Shown: positions 15,578 through 24,519, numbered from the stretch's first letter. The stretch is 25,593 nt of DNA from Bacteroidales bacterium UBA1797 (GCA_002319885.1 DCFT01000138.1:1-25593), one strand, 5' to 3'. The notes: a model not told the origin generated them from the letters alone. Program-made: numbers and translations.

Positions 15578-16747
15578 TTATTCAACAGAAGCAAAGGTTT
15601 TAATTTTCGTTGAAACAAATGCCAGCAGATATGCAACACAAAACAGAAGAACAAACAGTGCACCAGATTGTCCGCCAAAAAAATCGGACGAAACCCCCAT
15701 AATCAATGGAAAAACAGCTCCTCCAAAAATACCCATTATCATTAGCCCCGAAACCTCATTATGAGATGTTGGCTTATGTAAAAGAGCCTGAGAAAAGATA
15801 ATAGAGAAAATATTCGAATTGCCCAGTCCAAATAAGGCAATACCAGAGTACATTATAGTTTTATCGGGTATAAACAGACATATTATCCCAATAAGGATCA
15901 TGCTTAAACTTACAATAAAAACTTTCTTTGCAGAGAATTTAGCCAATAGACCTGATCCCAATAAACATCCCGCAGTACGGAAAATAAAATAGAAACTGGT
16001 TGCATAACCTGCATCAGAAAGGTCGATATGCAGTCGTTCCATAAGTAGTTTTGGAGCCGTAGTGTTAATACCGACATCTAGTCCCACATGAGCCATAATG
16101 CCCAAAAATAAAAGTAAAATGGATATATCTCCAAGTAATGAGAAACACTCCTTAAAAGAGGCTACTCTGGTTTCGATATTCTTCTCTTTAATTTTTGTAA
16201 AGAACAGCCATGCTAAAACAAAAAAGCATATTGCTAAAAATATCGGGAACATAATCATTCTCCAGTCTAAAAACCTCACAACAGCCCATGCAGCAAAAAT
16301 TGGAGCAACAAAAGAGGCGATGGCCTTGATAAATTGCCCAAATGTCAGTGTGCTTGCCATTCTTTTCTCGTCAACAATATTTGCTAACAATGGATTTAAT
16401 GAAACCTGCATCATTGTATTACCTATGCCCAATAATGTAAAAGAAATTAACATTGAGCTAAAGGAATAAGTTAATATAGGAATGAGCAAAGCCGGAAGAG
16501 TTATAATTAAACTAAGAAGAACGGTGTTTTTCCTGCCAATTTTATTCATTAATAATCCTGTAGGCACGGAAAATACCAGGAACCAAAAGAAAACCATTGA
16601 GGGCAACAAATTTGCCATTGTATCCGATAGATGAAAATCAGCTTTTACGTAATTAGTGGCTATACCTACTAAATCAACGAAGCCCATTACAAAAAATCCA
16701 ATAAGAACCGGAAGTATTTTGGAGATATTCACTTTTTGTGTTGTCAT
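15578..16747 (-). CDS. MFS sugar permease, FucP/GluP-like
   Basis: A 389-residue inner-membrane protein with about 12 hydrophobic helices. The first helix region reads LIGFFVMGFVDLVGIATNYVK, and the loop between helices 2 and 3 has GLLMNKIGRKN, the MFS signature. LGIGNTMMQVSLNPLLANIV near residue 107 is typical of the fucose/glucose-galactose:H+ symporter group. It would import the sugar phosphorylated by the ROK kinase encoded 91 bp upstream. The start codon is preceded after 3 bases by the TTAACC hexamer array, so no Shine-Dalgarno-like site exists at the usual place. The exact sugar is not readable from sequence. Confidence 0.9.
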   Translation of the reverse strand: MTTQKVNISKILPVLIGFFVMGFVDLVGIATNYVKADFHLSDTMANLLPSMVFFWFLVFSVPTGLLMNKIGRKNTVLLSLIITLPALLIPILTYSFSSMLISFTLLGIGNTMMQVSLNPLLANIVDEKRMASTLTFGQFIKAIASFVAPIFAAWAVVRFLDWRMIMFPIFLAICFFVLAWLFFTKIKEKNIETRVASFKECFSLLGDISILLLFLGIMAHVGLDVGINTTAPKLLMERLHIDLSDAGYATSFYFIFRTAGCLLGSGLLAKFSAKKVFIVSLSMILIGIICLFIPDKTIMYSGIALFGLGNSNIFSIIFSQALLHKPTSHNEVSGLMIMGIFGGAVFPLIMGVSSDFFGGQSGALFVLLFCVAYLLAFVSTKIKTFASVE

Positions 16748-16750
16748 GTA

Positions 16751-16786
16751 GGTTAAGGTTAAGGTTAAGGTTAAGGTTAAGGTTAT
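16751..16786 (-). repeat. Hexanucleotide tandem array at the permease start
   Basis: On the plus strand, five perfect GGTTAA units (16751-16780) are followed by one GGTTAT. Read with the gene, TTAACC repeats occupy positions -4 to -39 before the permease ATG at 16747. Unit number changes would keep the protein frame but alter the length of the ribosome-binding and promoter region. Confidence 0.95.
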
Positions 16787-16838
16787 TTTATATTTTATCC
16801 GCTATTCGACCAGCGTGGTGTGTTTTATATCTTTTATA

Positions 16839-17774
16839 TTACATTAATGGCAGGGCATGTTGAACAGATTTCCAGAAATTATCATCGAGCAAATAGGCGC
16901 TTCCAAGAAGAGCAGCATCTTCTTTAAGATTGGAAAGAGCTACCTCACAAAAACAATTCTCCTTTTTCAAACTGTCTTCAAAGACTTCGCCGAAAAGATT
17001 ATATGCATTAGAAATATTCCCCCCTATTACTAAGATTTCGGCGTTGAATTTTATAAGCCATGGTGCAAGAAATTCCCCCGCTCTGACCCCAAAATCAATG
17101 AAGAGATCCATAACAGCTTTATCAGTTGGTGCCAATGAGGCGAGCTCTTTGACTCCACTCAGTTCCTTGCCAGTAACCTTCTTATACCTTGATAACAAAC
17201 CACGGGTTGAAAAATAGTCATCAGCTATACCTTCTTTATACGGCAGGTGATAAATGCAACCTAATCTGGGTACCTGTGGTCCATCAACAATTGGGATACG
17301 TTTACTTATAAAAGCTGAGCCAAAGCCGGTTCCCAGGGTAATTGAAAGTGATCTGTTAAAGCCTGAGGCGCTGCCAGCCCATGCTTCTCCTACGGCAAAA
17401 GCAGAAGCATCGTTCATGAACCTGATGAGAAAGTCATTGTGAAGACCCAGATTTTCAGCTATTGCTTCAGTGACATTCACCCCATAGAGATTCTCATATT
17501 TTGCAACTCCCTTGATATAGCTGATACCTTTAACATAATCAAACGGACCTGGCATTGCAAATCCTATTCCTTTGACATCCCCGGAAGGAACTTTCGCCAA
17601 AGAAGCTGACAATGCGTCTGCCCATGTACCAATTATCTCGCTTGCCTGAGCCTGATTATCTACTGATCTTTCTGTAAGAGAATCCCTGATGATCTTACCC
17701 GATACCAAATCAACAGCCACACAACTGATATGACTTCCACCTATATCAGTACCTATTGCAATGTTTTTATTCAT
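16839..17774 (-). CDS. ROK-family sugar kinase without the zinc motif
   Basis: A 311-residue cytoplasmic kinase, probably glucokinase-like, phosphorylating the sugar brought in by the adjacent permease. Visible motifs are the phosphate-1 loop GTDIGGSHISC (8-18), FAMPGPFD (72-79), the catalytic Asp122 in MNDASAFAVGE, LGTGFGSA (147-154), and the adenosine motif VIGGNISNA. Most ROK kinases have a zinc site of Cys-x-Cys-type ligands at about residues 170-190; here the segment RLGCIYHLPYKEGIADDYFS has a single Cys. ROK proteins that are repressors carry an N-terminal winged helix, which is absent. It forms a probable two-gene unit with the MFS permease. Confidence 0.88.
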   Translation of the reverse strand: MNKNIAIGTDIGGSHISCVAVDLVSGKIIRDSLTERSVDNQAQASEIIGTWADALSASLAKVPSGDVKGIGFAMPGPFDYVKGISYIKGVAKYENLYGVNVTEAIAENLGLHNDFLIRFMNDASAFAVGEAWAGSASGFNRSLSITLGTGFGSAFISKRIPIVDGPQVPRLGCIYHLPYKEGIADDYFSTRGLLSRYKKVTGKELSGVKELASLAPTDKAVMDLFIDFGVRAGEFLAPWLIKFNAEILVIGGNISNAYNLFGEVFEDSLKKENCFCEVALSNLKEDAALLGSAYLLDDNFWKSVQHALPLM

Positions 17775-18163
17775 GTGAAAAATAAATATTAACCTTGTTA
17801 AAACTATTCCAAAAACTGCCGTTGAAAATATCTAAATTTGTCGTTAATGCAAAATATATTTAATGCATTATTAAAATCCCTCTTAATATAGACTGAAGTT
17901 TGGTTAAAATCAAGATAGTACTTCTTCCCTTATTATCGGAAACGAAATTTACATAATGATCAAAATATCTGATGAGGCCTTTAAGAGTGGTTGGACGCAA
18001 ACAGTCATTATAAAATAATCTTAGAGGAACATTTCACTGATTTATCTCATACAAATATTGATATTTTAGTTGTAAATTCGAATAGCCTATTTCTGATTTT
18101 CATTCTTTTAAAGATAAAGAGCTAATTCTATAATTTCGAAATACTTAATTTAAATATAACGTC
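17775..18163. other. 389-bp divergent gap between kinase and malic enzyme genes
   Basis: No gene is seen. Near the kinase start, TAATGCA (17845-17851) and TGCATTA (17864-17870) form a 7-bp inverted repeat, a possible operator. Near the malic enzyme start, TTTA (18107-18110) and TAATTTCG (18131-18138) are 20 bp apart and each differ by one base from the Bacteroidota promoter consensus, so they are a weak promoter candidate. A 46-codon open frame at 17985-18122 has no ATG and no recognised similarity. Confidence 0.45.
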
Positions 18164-19471
18164 ATGCATAAAGTTACAAAAGAGGATGCGCTTCTCTATC
18201 ATAGCAGAGGACGTCACGGCAAAATAGAAGTCATACCTACCAAACCTTATTCGACACAATTTGATCTTAGCCTGGCATATACACCTGGTGTTGCGTATCC
18301 CTGTCTTGAAATAGAAAAGAACCCTGAAGATGTTTACAATTATACGGCTAAAGGGAATCTTGTAGCTGTCATATCAAATGGCACTGCTGTTCTGGGGCTT
18401 GGTGACATTGGTGCCATGGCCGGGAAGCCTGTAATGGAAGGAAAAGGTCTTCTGTTTAAGGTATTTGCCGATGTTGATGTATTTGATATTGAGGTCAATG
18501 AAAAAGATCCGGTAAAATTAATTGAGTTCTGCAGACAAATTGCTCCAACATTCGGTGGAATAAACCTTGAAGATATTAAATCGCCTGAATGTTTTGAAGT
18601 TGAAACAAAACTAAAAAAGTTGCTTGACATTCCGGTTTTTCATGATGATCAGCATGGAACTGCAATTATCTCGGGGGCCGGTTTGCTGAATTCGCTGGAA
18701 ATAACGGGAAGAAAAATTGAAGATTTGAAGATGGTGGTTTGTGGAGCCGGTGCGGCAGCTATTTCATGTTCCAGATTATATGTTTCCCTTGGAGTACGAA
18801 AGGAAAATATTGTGATGTGCGACTCGAAAGGTGTTATTAATAAAAAAAGGAAAGACCTCAATGTATATAAACAGGAATTCATTACCGGTAGGGATGTGGA
18901 CTCTCTGGAACAGGCCCTTAATGGCGCAGATCTGTTTCTGGGTCTGTCAACTGCATGTATTATGACTAAAGAGATGCTGGCATCTATGGCTGACAATCCA
19001 ATCATTTTTGCCATGGCAAATCCTAATCCTGAAATCTCTTTCGAAGACGCTATGGCAACGAGGAATGATATGATCTTTGCTACCGGCAGATCAGATTATC
19101 CAAATCAGATTAATAATGTTCTGGGGTTTCCGTTCATATTCAGAGGTGCATTGGATGTCAGAGCCTCTACTATTAATGAAGAGATGAAACTTGCCGCTTC
19201 TAAAGCATTGGCTGCCCTGGCTAAAGAACCTGTACCTGACACGGTCTTAAAAGCCTATAATATTGAAAAACTAAGTTTTGGTAAAGAATATATTATTCCA
19301 AAACCGGTTGACCCGAGATTAATTTCATGCGTCGCTCCGGCAGTGGCTAAAGCAGCAATGGATAGTGGTGTAGCTAAATACCCCATTTCTGACTGGGATG
19401 CTTATAAGAAAAGTCTCGACAGAAGAATCAGTGAGCACATACAAACAGTAGGCAAATGTTTGGGAGTATAA
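18164..19471 (+). CDS. Malic enzyme (malate dehydrogenase, oxaloacetate-decarboxylating), short form
   Basis: Converts L-malate to pyruvate and CO2 with reduction of NAD(P); cytoplasmic. The 435 residues show YTPGVAYPC near 40, GDIGAMAGKPVMEGK, FADVDVFDIE, FGGINLEDI, HDDQHGTAI (binding metal and malate), the nucleotide loop GAGAAAISC, and ANPNPEI and GRSDYPNQINNVLGFPF. The longer MaeB type has about 760 residues with a C-terminal phosphotransacetylase-like regulatory domain; here that domain is absent and the protein ends normally. It is monocistronic, with a terminator at 19485-19515. Cofactor preference cannot be read with confidence. Confidence 0.95.
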   Translation: MHKVTKEDALLYHSRGRHGKIEVIPTKPYSTQFDLSLAYTPGVAYPCLEIEKNPEDVYNYTAKGNLVAVISNGTAVLGLGDIGAMAGKPVMEGKGLLFKVFADVDVFDIEVNEKDPVKLIEFCRQIAPTFGGINLEDIKSPECFEVETKLKKLLDIPVFHDDQHGTAIISGAGLLNSLEITGRKIEDLKMVVCGAGAAAISCSRLYVSLGVRKENIVMCDSKGVINKKRKDLNVYKQEFITGRDVDSLEQALNGADLFLGLSTACIMTKEMLASMADNPIIFAMANPNPEISFEDAMATRNDMIFATGRSDYPNQINNVLGFPFIFRGALDVRASTINEEMKLAASKALAALAKEPVPDTVLKAYNIEKLSFGKEYIIPKPVDPRLISCVAPAVAKAAMDSGVAKYPISDWDAYKKSLDRRISEHIQTVGKCLGV

Positions 19472-19484
19472 TGGAAAGTATTAT

Positions 19485-19515
19485 AAAGAGCTGAAACACA
19501 TGGTACCAGCTTTTT
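19485..19515 (+). terminator. Rho-independent-type terminator after malic enzyme
   Basis: AGCTG (19489-19493) and CAGCT (19507-19511) form a short stem, extended by A/T pairs, with a T run to 19515. The stem is short, so the call is moderate. It lies in the 68-bp gap between convergent genes. Confidence 0.45.
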
Positions 19516-19539
19516 AAAACAGGAGTTGACAGGCGATGA

Positions 19540-20262
19540 TTAAATAATTAAATTGATCTTCTTTCGTTCTGCTATTTGCTTTACAACCTTCTTTTCATAT
19601 AAAGAAATGATCATATCAGCTATATCCTGTATTGCAAAAGAGCTTCGGTTTAATGTAGCATCGAAAAGATGATCAATGTTCATTGTCTTTTTGTCAAGGA
19701 ATGAACGTATCAGATTAAATCTTTTTTCATCTGTATCTACCACATATGTTTCAGCAGCTTCAATATTCATATTTTTCTTCTTCATCACATTATCAACTCT
19801 CCAGTAAAACGGCGCAACCAACCTGATATGAAGTGCATCAACAATATCGTGAGCAAGAGCAGCACCTCCTCTGCCTACGAGAATGAGAAATCCCTCCTTA
19901 CACATTGATAATACAACATCTCTTATGGCTTTTTTTACTCTCAGGTCGGTAACAAAACCACCCGAAAATGCCATAATCATTTCAGAAAGATTTGATAATT
20001 CAAAACCATTATAAAAATTTTCAACACGTTGAGTATCTGTATTTAACTCTTTTGCAATTGCATATATGATATCCTTATCCACCCATTTCCATTTTGTTGT
20101 GCCATATTTATGGTTAAGCTCGTTTACCAGAGTTGCAGCTACCTGTCTGGCATCACAACCTGTCTGACGTGAAATGGTAATAACCGGACCATCTTCTACA
20201 GGAGATCTTTTTAATATTGACTCTCTGTAGCGACCATCAAAATAATCAAAAAACTTTTCCAT
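19540..20262 (-). CDS. Cytidylate kinase-like family protein
   Basis: A 240-residue P-loop protein of the cytidylate_kin2 type. After about 26 residues, PVITISRQTGCDARQVA forms the nucleotide-binding strand and loop; it is a divergent version of the usual GxxGxGK. KWKWVDKDIIYAIAKEL follows, then FLILVGRGGAALAHD near residue 125-139, and a lid region rich in Lys/Arg (RVDNVMKKKNM). True CMP kinases (Cmk) are separate proteins, so this is probably not the essential one. Its substrate is unknown; some relatives are found near transport and stress genes. It is transcribed toward the malic enzyme gene and appears monocistronic. Confidence 0.82.
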   Translation of the reverse strand: MEKFFDYFDGRYRESILKRSPVEDGPVITISRQTGCDARQVAATLVNELNHKYGTTKWKWVDKDIIYAIAKELNTDTQRVENFYNGFELSNLSEMIMAFSGGFVTDLRVKKAIRDVVLSMCKEGFLILVGRGGAALAHDIVDALHIRLVAPFYWRVDNVMKKKNMNIEAAETYVVDTDEKRFNLIRSFLDKKTMNIDHLFDATLNRSSFAIQDIADMIISLYEKKVVKQIAERKKINLII

Positions 20263-20655
20263 ATCACTTACCTCACTTAATGTTTATCTCATTGAAGATG
20301 CTGAAATAGAGAGTATGTATTTATCTAAATATGAACTATTTATCCCGTATAGATAACGGATGAGATATGTCAGAAATCAGACTAGTTCCTTCGTAATTCC
20401 AAACCATATAATTTACGAAAAATAAACGAATCTTTAAAATTTATTTATATCGCTTACCTGTTCCACATAGTAAACAAGTTACCAGGTCCATGAAACATCT
20501 GGAACTTAAAAAAGTTTTATCATAATGAAAGATGGCGATTTTAGCAGTGAGAACCTTATCATAAGTTCAGTTTTAGTTTGAATTTTGTGTAAATTTTATT
20601 ATATCTTTACTTCATATAAATCATTTATCTCGCTAACAATATTAATTTATCCATC
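20263..20655. other. 393-bp divergent gap between the kinase-like and NfeD genes
   Basis: No gene or recognisable RNA is seen. It contains the NfeD-side promoter candidate (20577-20609) and an imperfect inverted repeat at about 20354-20368 (CCGTATAG/ATAACGG). Short open frames of 11-17 codons occur but have no support. Confidence 0.5.
20577..20609 (+). promoter_or_regulatory. Promoter candidate for the NfeD-SPFH pair
   Basis: TTTG at 20577-20580 and TATCTTTA at 20602-20609 are 21 bp apart. The -7 box has one mismatch to TAnnTTTG. The leader to the ATG at 20656 would be about 40 bases. Confidence 0.4.
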
Positions 20656-21108
20656 ATGGTCACAATCGTTTTTTCCCGACCTGAACTATTTTGGTTCATC
20701 CTCGGTCTGGGACTGTTTCTGCTCGAATTGGTCATCCCGGGGTTAATTATTTTTTTCTTCGGTCTTGGAGCCTGGATCACGGCCCTCGTCTGCCTTATTT
20801 TCAGTCCAGGAATCAATCTGCAGATCATAATATTTGCTTTATCCTCACTTCTTCTTCTTCTGGCACTAAGAAGAGTTATTCAGAAAAAATTCCTGAATAG
20901 TAAGAGAACACATTCTGACGATGTAGAGGATGAGTTTACAGGAAAAGAGGCACTGGCCACCATCGATTTTGGTGGTATTAAACAAGGCAAAGTAGAGTTT
21001 AAAGGAACAACATGGACTGCTGAATCTGGATCGGAGATAAGTAAAGGACAGAGAGTTATAATCATTAAAAAAGATAGTTTTAAATTATTAGTTGAACCTA
21101 AAAAATAA
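20656..21108 (+). CDS. NfeD-like membrane protein
   Basis: A 150-residue inner-membrane protein: three hydrophobic segments at about residues 9-30, 32-50 and 56-75, then a soluble OB-fold domain at about 96-148 (GKEALATIDFGGIKQGKVEFKG is its first half). This is the short NfeD form without the ClpP-like protease domain. Short NfeD proteins pair with SPFH/stomatin proteins and are thought to act with them in membrane microdomains or membrane protein quality control. The SPFH gene starts 5 bp downstream, so the two are surely co-transcribed. Confidence 0.9.
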   Translation: MVTIVFSRPELFWFILGLGLFLLELVIPGLIIFFFGLGAWITALVCLIFSPGINLQIIIFALSSLLLLLALRRVIQKKFLNSKRTHSDDVEDEFTGKEALATIDFGGIKQGKVEFKGTTWTAESGSEISKGQRVIIIKKDSFKLLVEPKK

Positions 21109-21113
21109 TTAAA

Positions 21114-22049
21114 ATGGAAGGATCAAGTACAACTCTTATTCTTATCGGGGTAATCTTTTTAGGATTTATTCTGATTGCATCAATGATAAAAATTGTTCCC
21201 CAGAGAACAGCCATTATTGTTGAAAGGCTGGGAAAGTACAGAGCAACCTATACAGCAGGTTTCCAGTTACTCATTCCTTTTTTCGATAAAGTAAGGTACA
21301 GGCACACACTCAAAGAACAGGCAATTGATGTTGCACCTCAGATATGTATCACCCGCGATAATATTGCGGTAGAAGTTGATGGAATCCTTTATCTCCAGGT
21401 ACTGGATCCTCAGAAAGCATCCTATGGCATTGATAATTACAGATTTGCATCTATTCAGATAGCACAGACAACCATGAGAAGTGTAATCGGGAAGCTGGAA
21501 CTCGACAAAACATTTGAAGAACGTGAAACAATAAATGTTACAATCGTTGAAGCTGTGGATAAGGCCAGTGAACCGTGGGGAGTAAAGGTAACCCGTTATG
21601 AGGTGAAAAATATTTCTCCTCCTCAGAGCATAAAAGATGCGATGGAAAAACAGATGAGAGCCGAAAGGGAGAAAAGGGCAATTATCGCCGAATCAGAAGG
21701 AGCAAAACAGGCAAAGATAAATGTTGCTGAAGGAGATAAACAGGCTCTTATCAAGAATTCAGAAGGTGAGATGCAGAAACGAATTAATGAAGCAGCCGGA
21801 CGTGCCTCTGAAATTGAACAAATCGCAAAAGCAACATCAAATGGTTTGAGATCTATTTCATCTGCAATATCCGAGGAGAACGGTTTAAACGCTGTTAATC
21901 TGAGGATCGCCGAACAATACCTTATGGCATTTGGAAATCTTGCCAAGACAAATAACACTTTAATAATTCCATCGAATATGTCTGATATTGCAGGTGTCAT
22001 TGCAACTGCAACATCAGTATTCAGTGAAACAAAGGATAAGAAGAAATAG
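21114..22049 (+). CDS. SPFH/Band 7 (stomatin/QmcA-like) protein
   Basis: A 311-residue membrane-anchored scaffold. One N-terminal transmembrane helix (about 6-26) is followed by the SPFH domain (about 28-185), marked by VPQRTAIIVERLGKY, LIPFFDKVRYRHTLKEQ and the TRDNIAVEVDGILYLQV strand. A charged coiled-coil of about 180-245 is rich in Ala, Glu and Lys (MRAEREKRAIIAESEGAKQA). Such proteins form large oligomers on the membrane face and bind proteases or NfeD partners. The C-terminal tail has small hydrophobic residues typical of QmcA-like members. No clear terminator is visible in the 57-bp convergent gap to the next gene. Confidence 0.93.
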   Translation: MEGSSTTLILIGVIFLGFILIASMIKIVPQRTAIIVERLGKYRATYTAGFQLLIPFFDKVRYRHTLKEQAIDVAPQICITRDNIAVEVDGILYLQVLDPQKASYGIDNYRFASIQIAQTTMRSVIGKLELDKTFEERETINVTIVEAVDKASEPWGVKVTRYEVKNISPPQSIKDAMEKQMRAEREKRAIIAESEGAKQAKINVAEGDKQALIKNSEGEMQKRINEAAGRASEIEQIAKATSNGLRSISSAISEENGLNAVNLRIAEQYLMAFGNLAKTNNTLIIPSNMSDIAGVIATATSVFSETKDKKK

Positions 22050-22088
22050 CATCAATTAATATACACACCAGCTCTTTAAGAATTAATG

Positions 22089-22110
22089 AAGGGGACGGGG
22101 CCAGGTTCAC
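22089..22110. repeat. GC-rich REP-like sequence overlapping the dehydratase stop
   Basis: The segment GGGGACGGGGCCAGG stands out from the AT-rich surroundings. The reverse strand reads GTGTGAACCTGG and supplies the last Val codon and TGA stop of the glycyl radical enzyme. I recall similar G-rich strings as dispersed repeats in other genomes, but only one copy lies in this window. Confidence 0.35.
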
Positions 22111-24476
22111 ACTTCCTCATGTTCTGTCCTCTTTATGATCTCATTCTGCAGGTCCTCTCCAAGATCGTTGAAATAATCGCTGTAACCAGCTACCCGAACG
22201 ATAAGATCGCGGTACCATTCGGGATGCTTCTGCGCATCCTTAAGAGTTTCAGCATTTACAACATTGAATTGAATGTGATGACCATCGAGACTGAAATAGC
22301 TGCGGATCAAGGCTGTAAGCTTTTCATAACTGTCCTCATCTTCAAAAAAGGAGGGAGAGAACTTCTGATTTAAAAGAGTCCCGCCTGTACGCAGATGGTC
22401 AATCTTCGAGGCAGATTTAATTACGGACGTTGGGCCATTATGATCGACACCCTGAAATGGTGAAATACCCTCGGAAAGAGGCAGGTGAGCGTTCCGGCTG
22501 TCAGGAGTAGCACCAATAACGCTTCCAAAATAGACATGTGATGTAGTGGGTAACATATTTATCCGATGTACTCCCCCTCTCGTATTTGCCCTGCCGTTAA
22601 CCGCATCATAATAAATTTCAAAGACAGTAACAGCCTGACAATCTGCATAATCATCGTCATTACCAAATTTTGGTGTACTATAAATCAAATCGCACTGAAC
22701 CTGTTCGTATCCCTTAAAATCCGAATCCATCGCCTTAGTCAATTCTTCCCAGCTAAACTTCTCATTATCATATACATTATAGCGGATTGAAGTCAGCATA
22801 TCAGTTATGCTTCCAAGTCCCACTCCCTGGATATAAGATGTGTTATATCTGGCTCCACCGGCATTATAATCTTTACCATTCAAAATACAATCTTCTACAA
22901 GTAACGATAAAAATGGTACAGGCAACCATTTGGCGAATGTTTTTTCAATTACATTATTAGCTCTGATTTTTATATCTGCAAAGTAATCAACCTGCAATTT
23001 AAATGCTTCTATCAGATCATCAAAACTCTTGTAATCTGATCCAAAACCAGTTTTTAATCCGATATACTTATCAGTCATTTTATCAAATCCATTGTTCAGA
23101 GTAAGCTCAAGAACCTTTGGCAGGTTAAAGTATCCTGTCAACCAGTATGCTTCAGTACCGAATGCTCCTGTTTCAACACATCCGGAAGCTCCTCCATTAC
23201 GTGCGTCAATTAAATTTTTCCCCTGTCTCAGCAACTCCTGGATTATAGCCTCAGTGTTAAAACATGAAGGTTGTCCGAATCCGGTCCTAATAATATCGAG
23301 AGCTTTATATACAAACCTGTCGGGACTTTTTTTAGAGATCTGAACCATCGAACTCGGCTGCAATATGCGCATCTCTTTTATAACATCGAGGAGAATATAC
23401 GACATTTCATTAACTGCATCGGTTCCATCGGCTTTTACGCCTCCGAGATTAATAAGACAAAAATCGGTATAGGTATTACTTTCACTTGCGGTTACCCCCA
23501 TTTTGGGTGGTGATGGATGGTTATTGAATTTTACCCAGAAGCAGCCCAGGAGTTCATCTAATTCAAAATCTGAAAGTGATCCTGATTCTTTAGCTTTTTT
23601 GTATACCGGGTATAAATGCTGGTCAAGCCGGCCAGGGTTAAAAGAGTCCCATGGATTCAGTTCTGTTATTACTCCCAAATGAATAAACCAGTAATGCTGA
23701 AGCATTTCATGAACCGTTTCAGGTGCATTGGCCGGGACTTTACGGCAGATATACGCCATCCTTAATAATTCGGCTTTTCTGTCAGCATTAGTTTCGATAA
23801 GCGCAAGCTTTTCAAGTTCGTCAGCATGACGATTGGCATACATAATTATTGCATCACATGCAATATCCATGGCTTCCAATTCTTCATGCTTTTCAAATGC
23901 ATTATCATCATTGAAAAAATCAAGAGCGTCTATTGCTGCTTTTATCTCTTTCTTTAATGCCAGAAACCCTGTTTTGAACATTTTATAGCCCAGTACAGTA
24001 TGTCCTGGAGCGCGTTGCTCCTGAAATTCGGTAAACACACCTGCTTTATAAGCTTTCATCCATTCCGGAGTCATCAGTGCCATTATCCGGTCGCGGTTAC
24101 TTTTACCTTTCCAGAAGGGAATAATCTCCTTCTCATATATGGTTTTCACTTCATCATCGACTTTGAAAAACACTTTTTCCCTTGAATTCAGGATTTCAAG
24201 ATCTTGCAAAGAATGCAGGCTTATCTCGGGGTAAGTAGGTGTTTCTTTAGGAGCAGGCCCTCTCTCTCCTACTATTAATTCGCCCTCATTTATACATATC
24301 TTCTTGTTTTTCAGGAGATATTCGAATGCCCTGGCTCTTTTTACAGGCACGGATAACTCGCGAGCCTCATCACTCTTATAAAACTGTGTTATCAGCAATG
24401 CTCTTTCGGCACTGATCTTTTCCACTGCATTGAGACTCTGTTCTCTTAATTTTTGAACTCTGGATGAAATATTCAT
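22107..24476 (-). CDS. hypD: Glycyl radical enzyme, trans-4-hydroxy-L-proline dehydratase (HypD)
   Basis: An oxygen-sensitive cytoplasmic enzyme removing water from trans-4-hydroxy-L-proline to give pyrroline-5-carboxylate, which a reductase can turn into proline. At 789 residues it has full family length. The thiyl cysteine is Cys433 in SGCVETG, with Glu435 two residues on. The radical glycine is Gly764 in RVAGYSDYF, 25 residues from the end. The residues I recall lining the substrate site in C. difficile HypD (His160, Asp278, Ser334, Asp339, Phe340, Cys434, Glu436, Tyr450, Thr645, Gly765) are all present here one position lower (His159, Asp277, Ser333, Asp338, Phe339, Cys433, Glu435, Tyr449, Thr644, Gly764). 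This is stronger than a generic PFL-like call. The activase gene is upstream. This HypD is unrelated to the hydrogenase maturation protein of the same name. Confidence 0.92.
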   Translation of the reverse strand: MNISSRVQKLREQSLNAVEKISAERALLITQFYKSDEARELSVPVKRARAFEYLLKNKKICINEGELIVGERGPAPKETPTYPEISLHSLQDLEILNSREKVFFKVDDEVKTIYEKEIIPFWKGKSNRDRIMALMTPEWMKAYKAGVFTEFQEQRAPGHTVLGYKMFKTGFLALKKEIKAAIDALDFFNDDNAFEKHEELEAMDIACDAIIMYANRHADELEKLALIETNADRKAELLRMAYICRKVPANAPETVHEMLQHYWFIHLGVITELNPWDSFNPGRLDQHLYPVYKKAKESGSLSDFELDELLGCFWVKFNNHPSPPKMGVTASESNTYTDFCLINLGGVKADGTDAVNEMSYILLDVIKEMRILQPSSMVQISKKSPDRFVYKALDIIRTGFGQPSCFNTEAIIQELLRQGKNLIDARNGGASGCVETGAFGTEAYWLTGYFNLPKVLELTLNNGFDKMTDKYIGLKTGFGSDYKSFDDLIEAFKLQVDYFADIKIRANNVIEKTFAKWLPVPFLSLLVEDCILNGKDYNAGGARYNTSYIQGVGLGSITDMLTSIRYNVYDNEKFSWEELTKAMDSDFKGYEQVQCDLIYSTPKFGNDDDYADCQAVTVFEIYYDAVNGRANTRGGVHRINMLPTTSHVYFGSVIGATPDSRNAHLPLSEGISPFQGVDHNGPTSVIKSASKIDHLRTGGTLLNQKFSPSFFEDEDSYEKLTALIRSYFSLDGHHIQFNVVNAETLKDAQKHPEWYRDLIVRVAGYSDYFNDLGEDLQNEIIKRTEHEEV

Positions 24477-24519
24477 AATAGTAAATAAGATATTAATAAC
24501 TGAACAGTTTATTTTTAAA

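Noticed and set aside
17833..17840. TAAATTTG, a perfect -7 box match on the plus strand
   Set aside because: No TTTG or TTG lies 19-21 bp upstream and the next plus-strand gene starts more than 300 bp away.
17985..18122. 46-codon open stretch upstream of malic enzyme
   Set aside because: It has no ATG, ends in a low-complexity hydrophobic run and resembles no family I know; chance is plausible in AT-rich DNA.
21623..22000. A 125-codon open frame antisense to the SPFH gene
   Set aside because: It mirrors the coiled-coil codons (repeated Ala/Glu/Lys give Ser/Phe/Ala); the SPFH gene explains the region.
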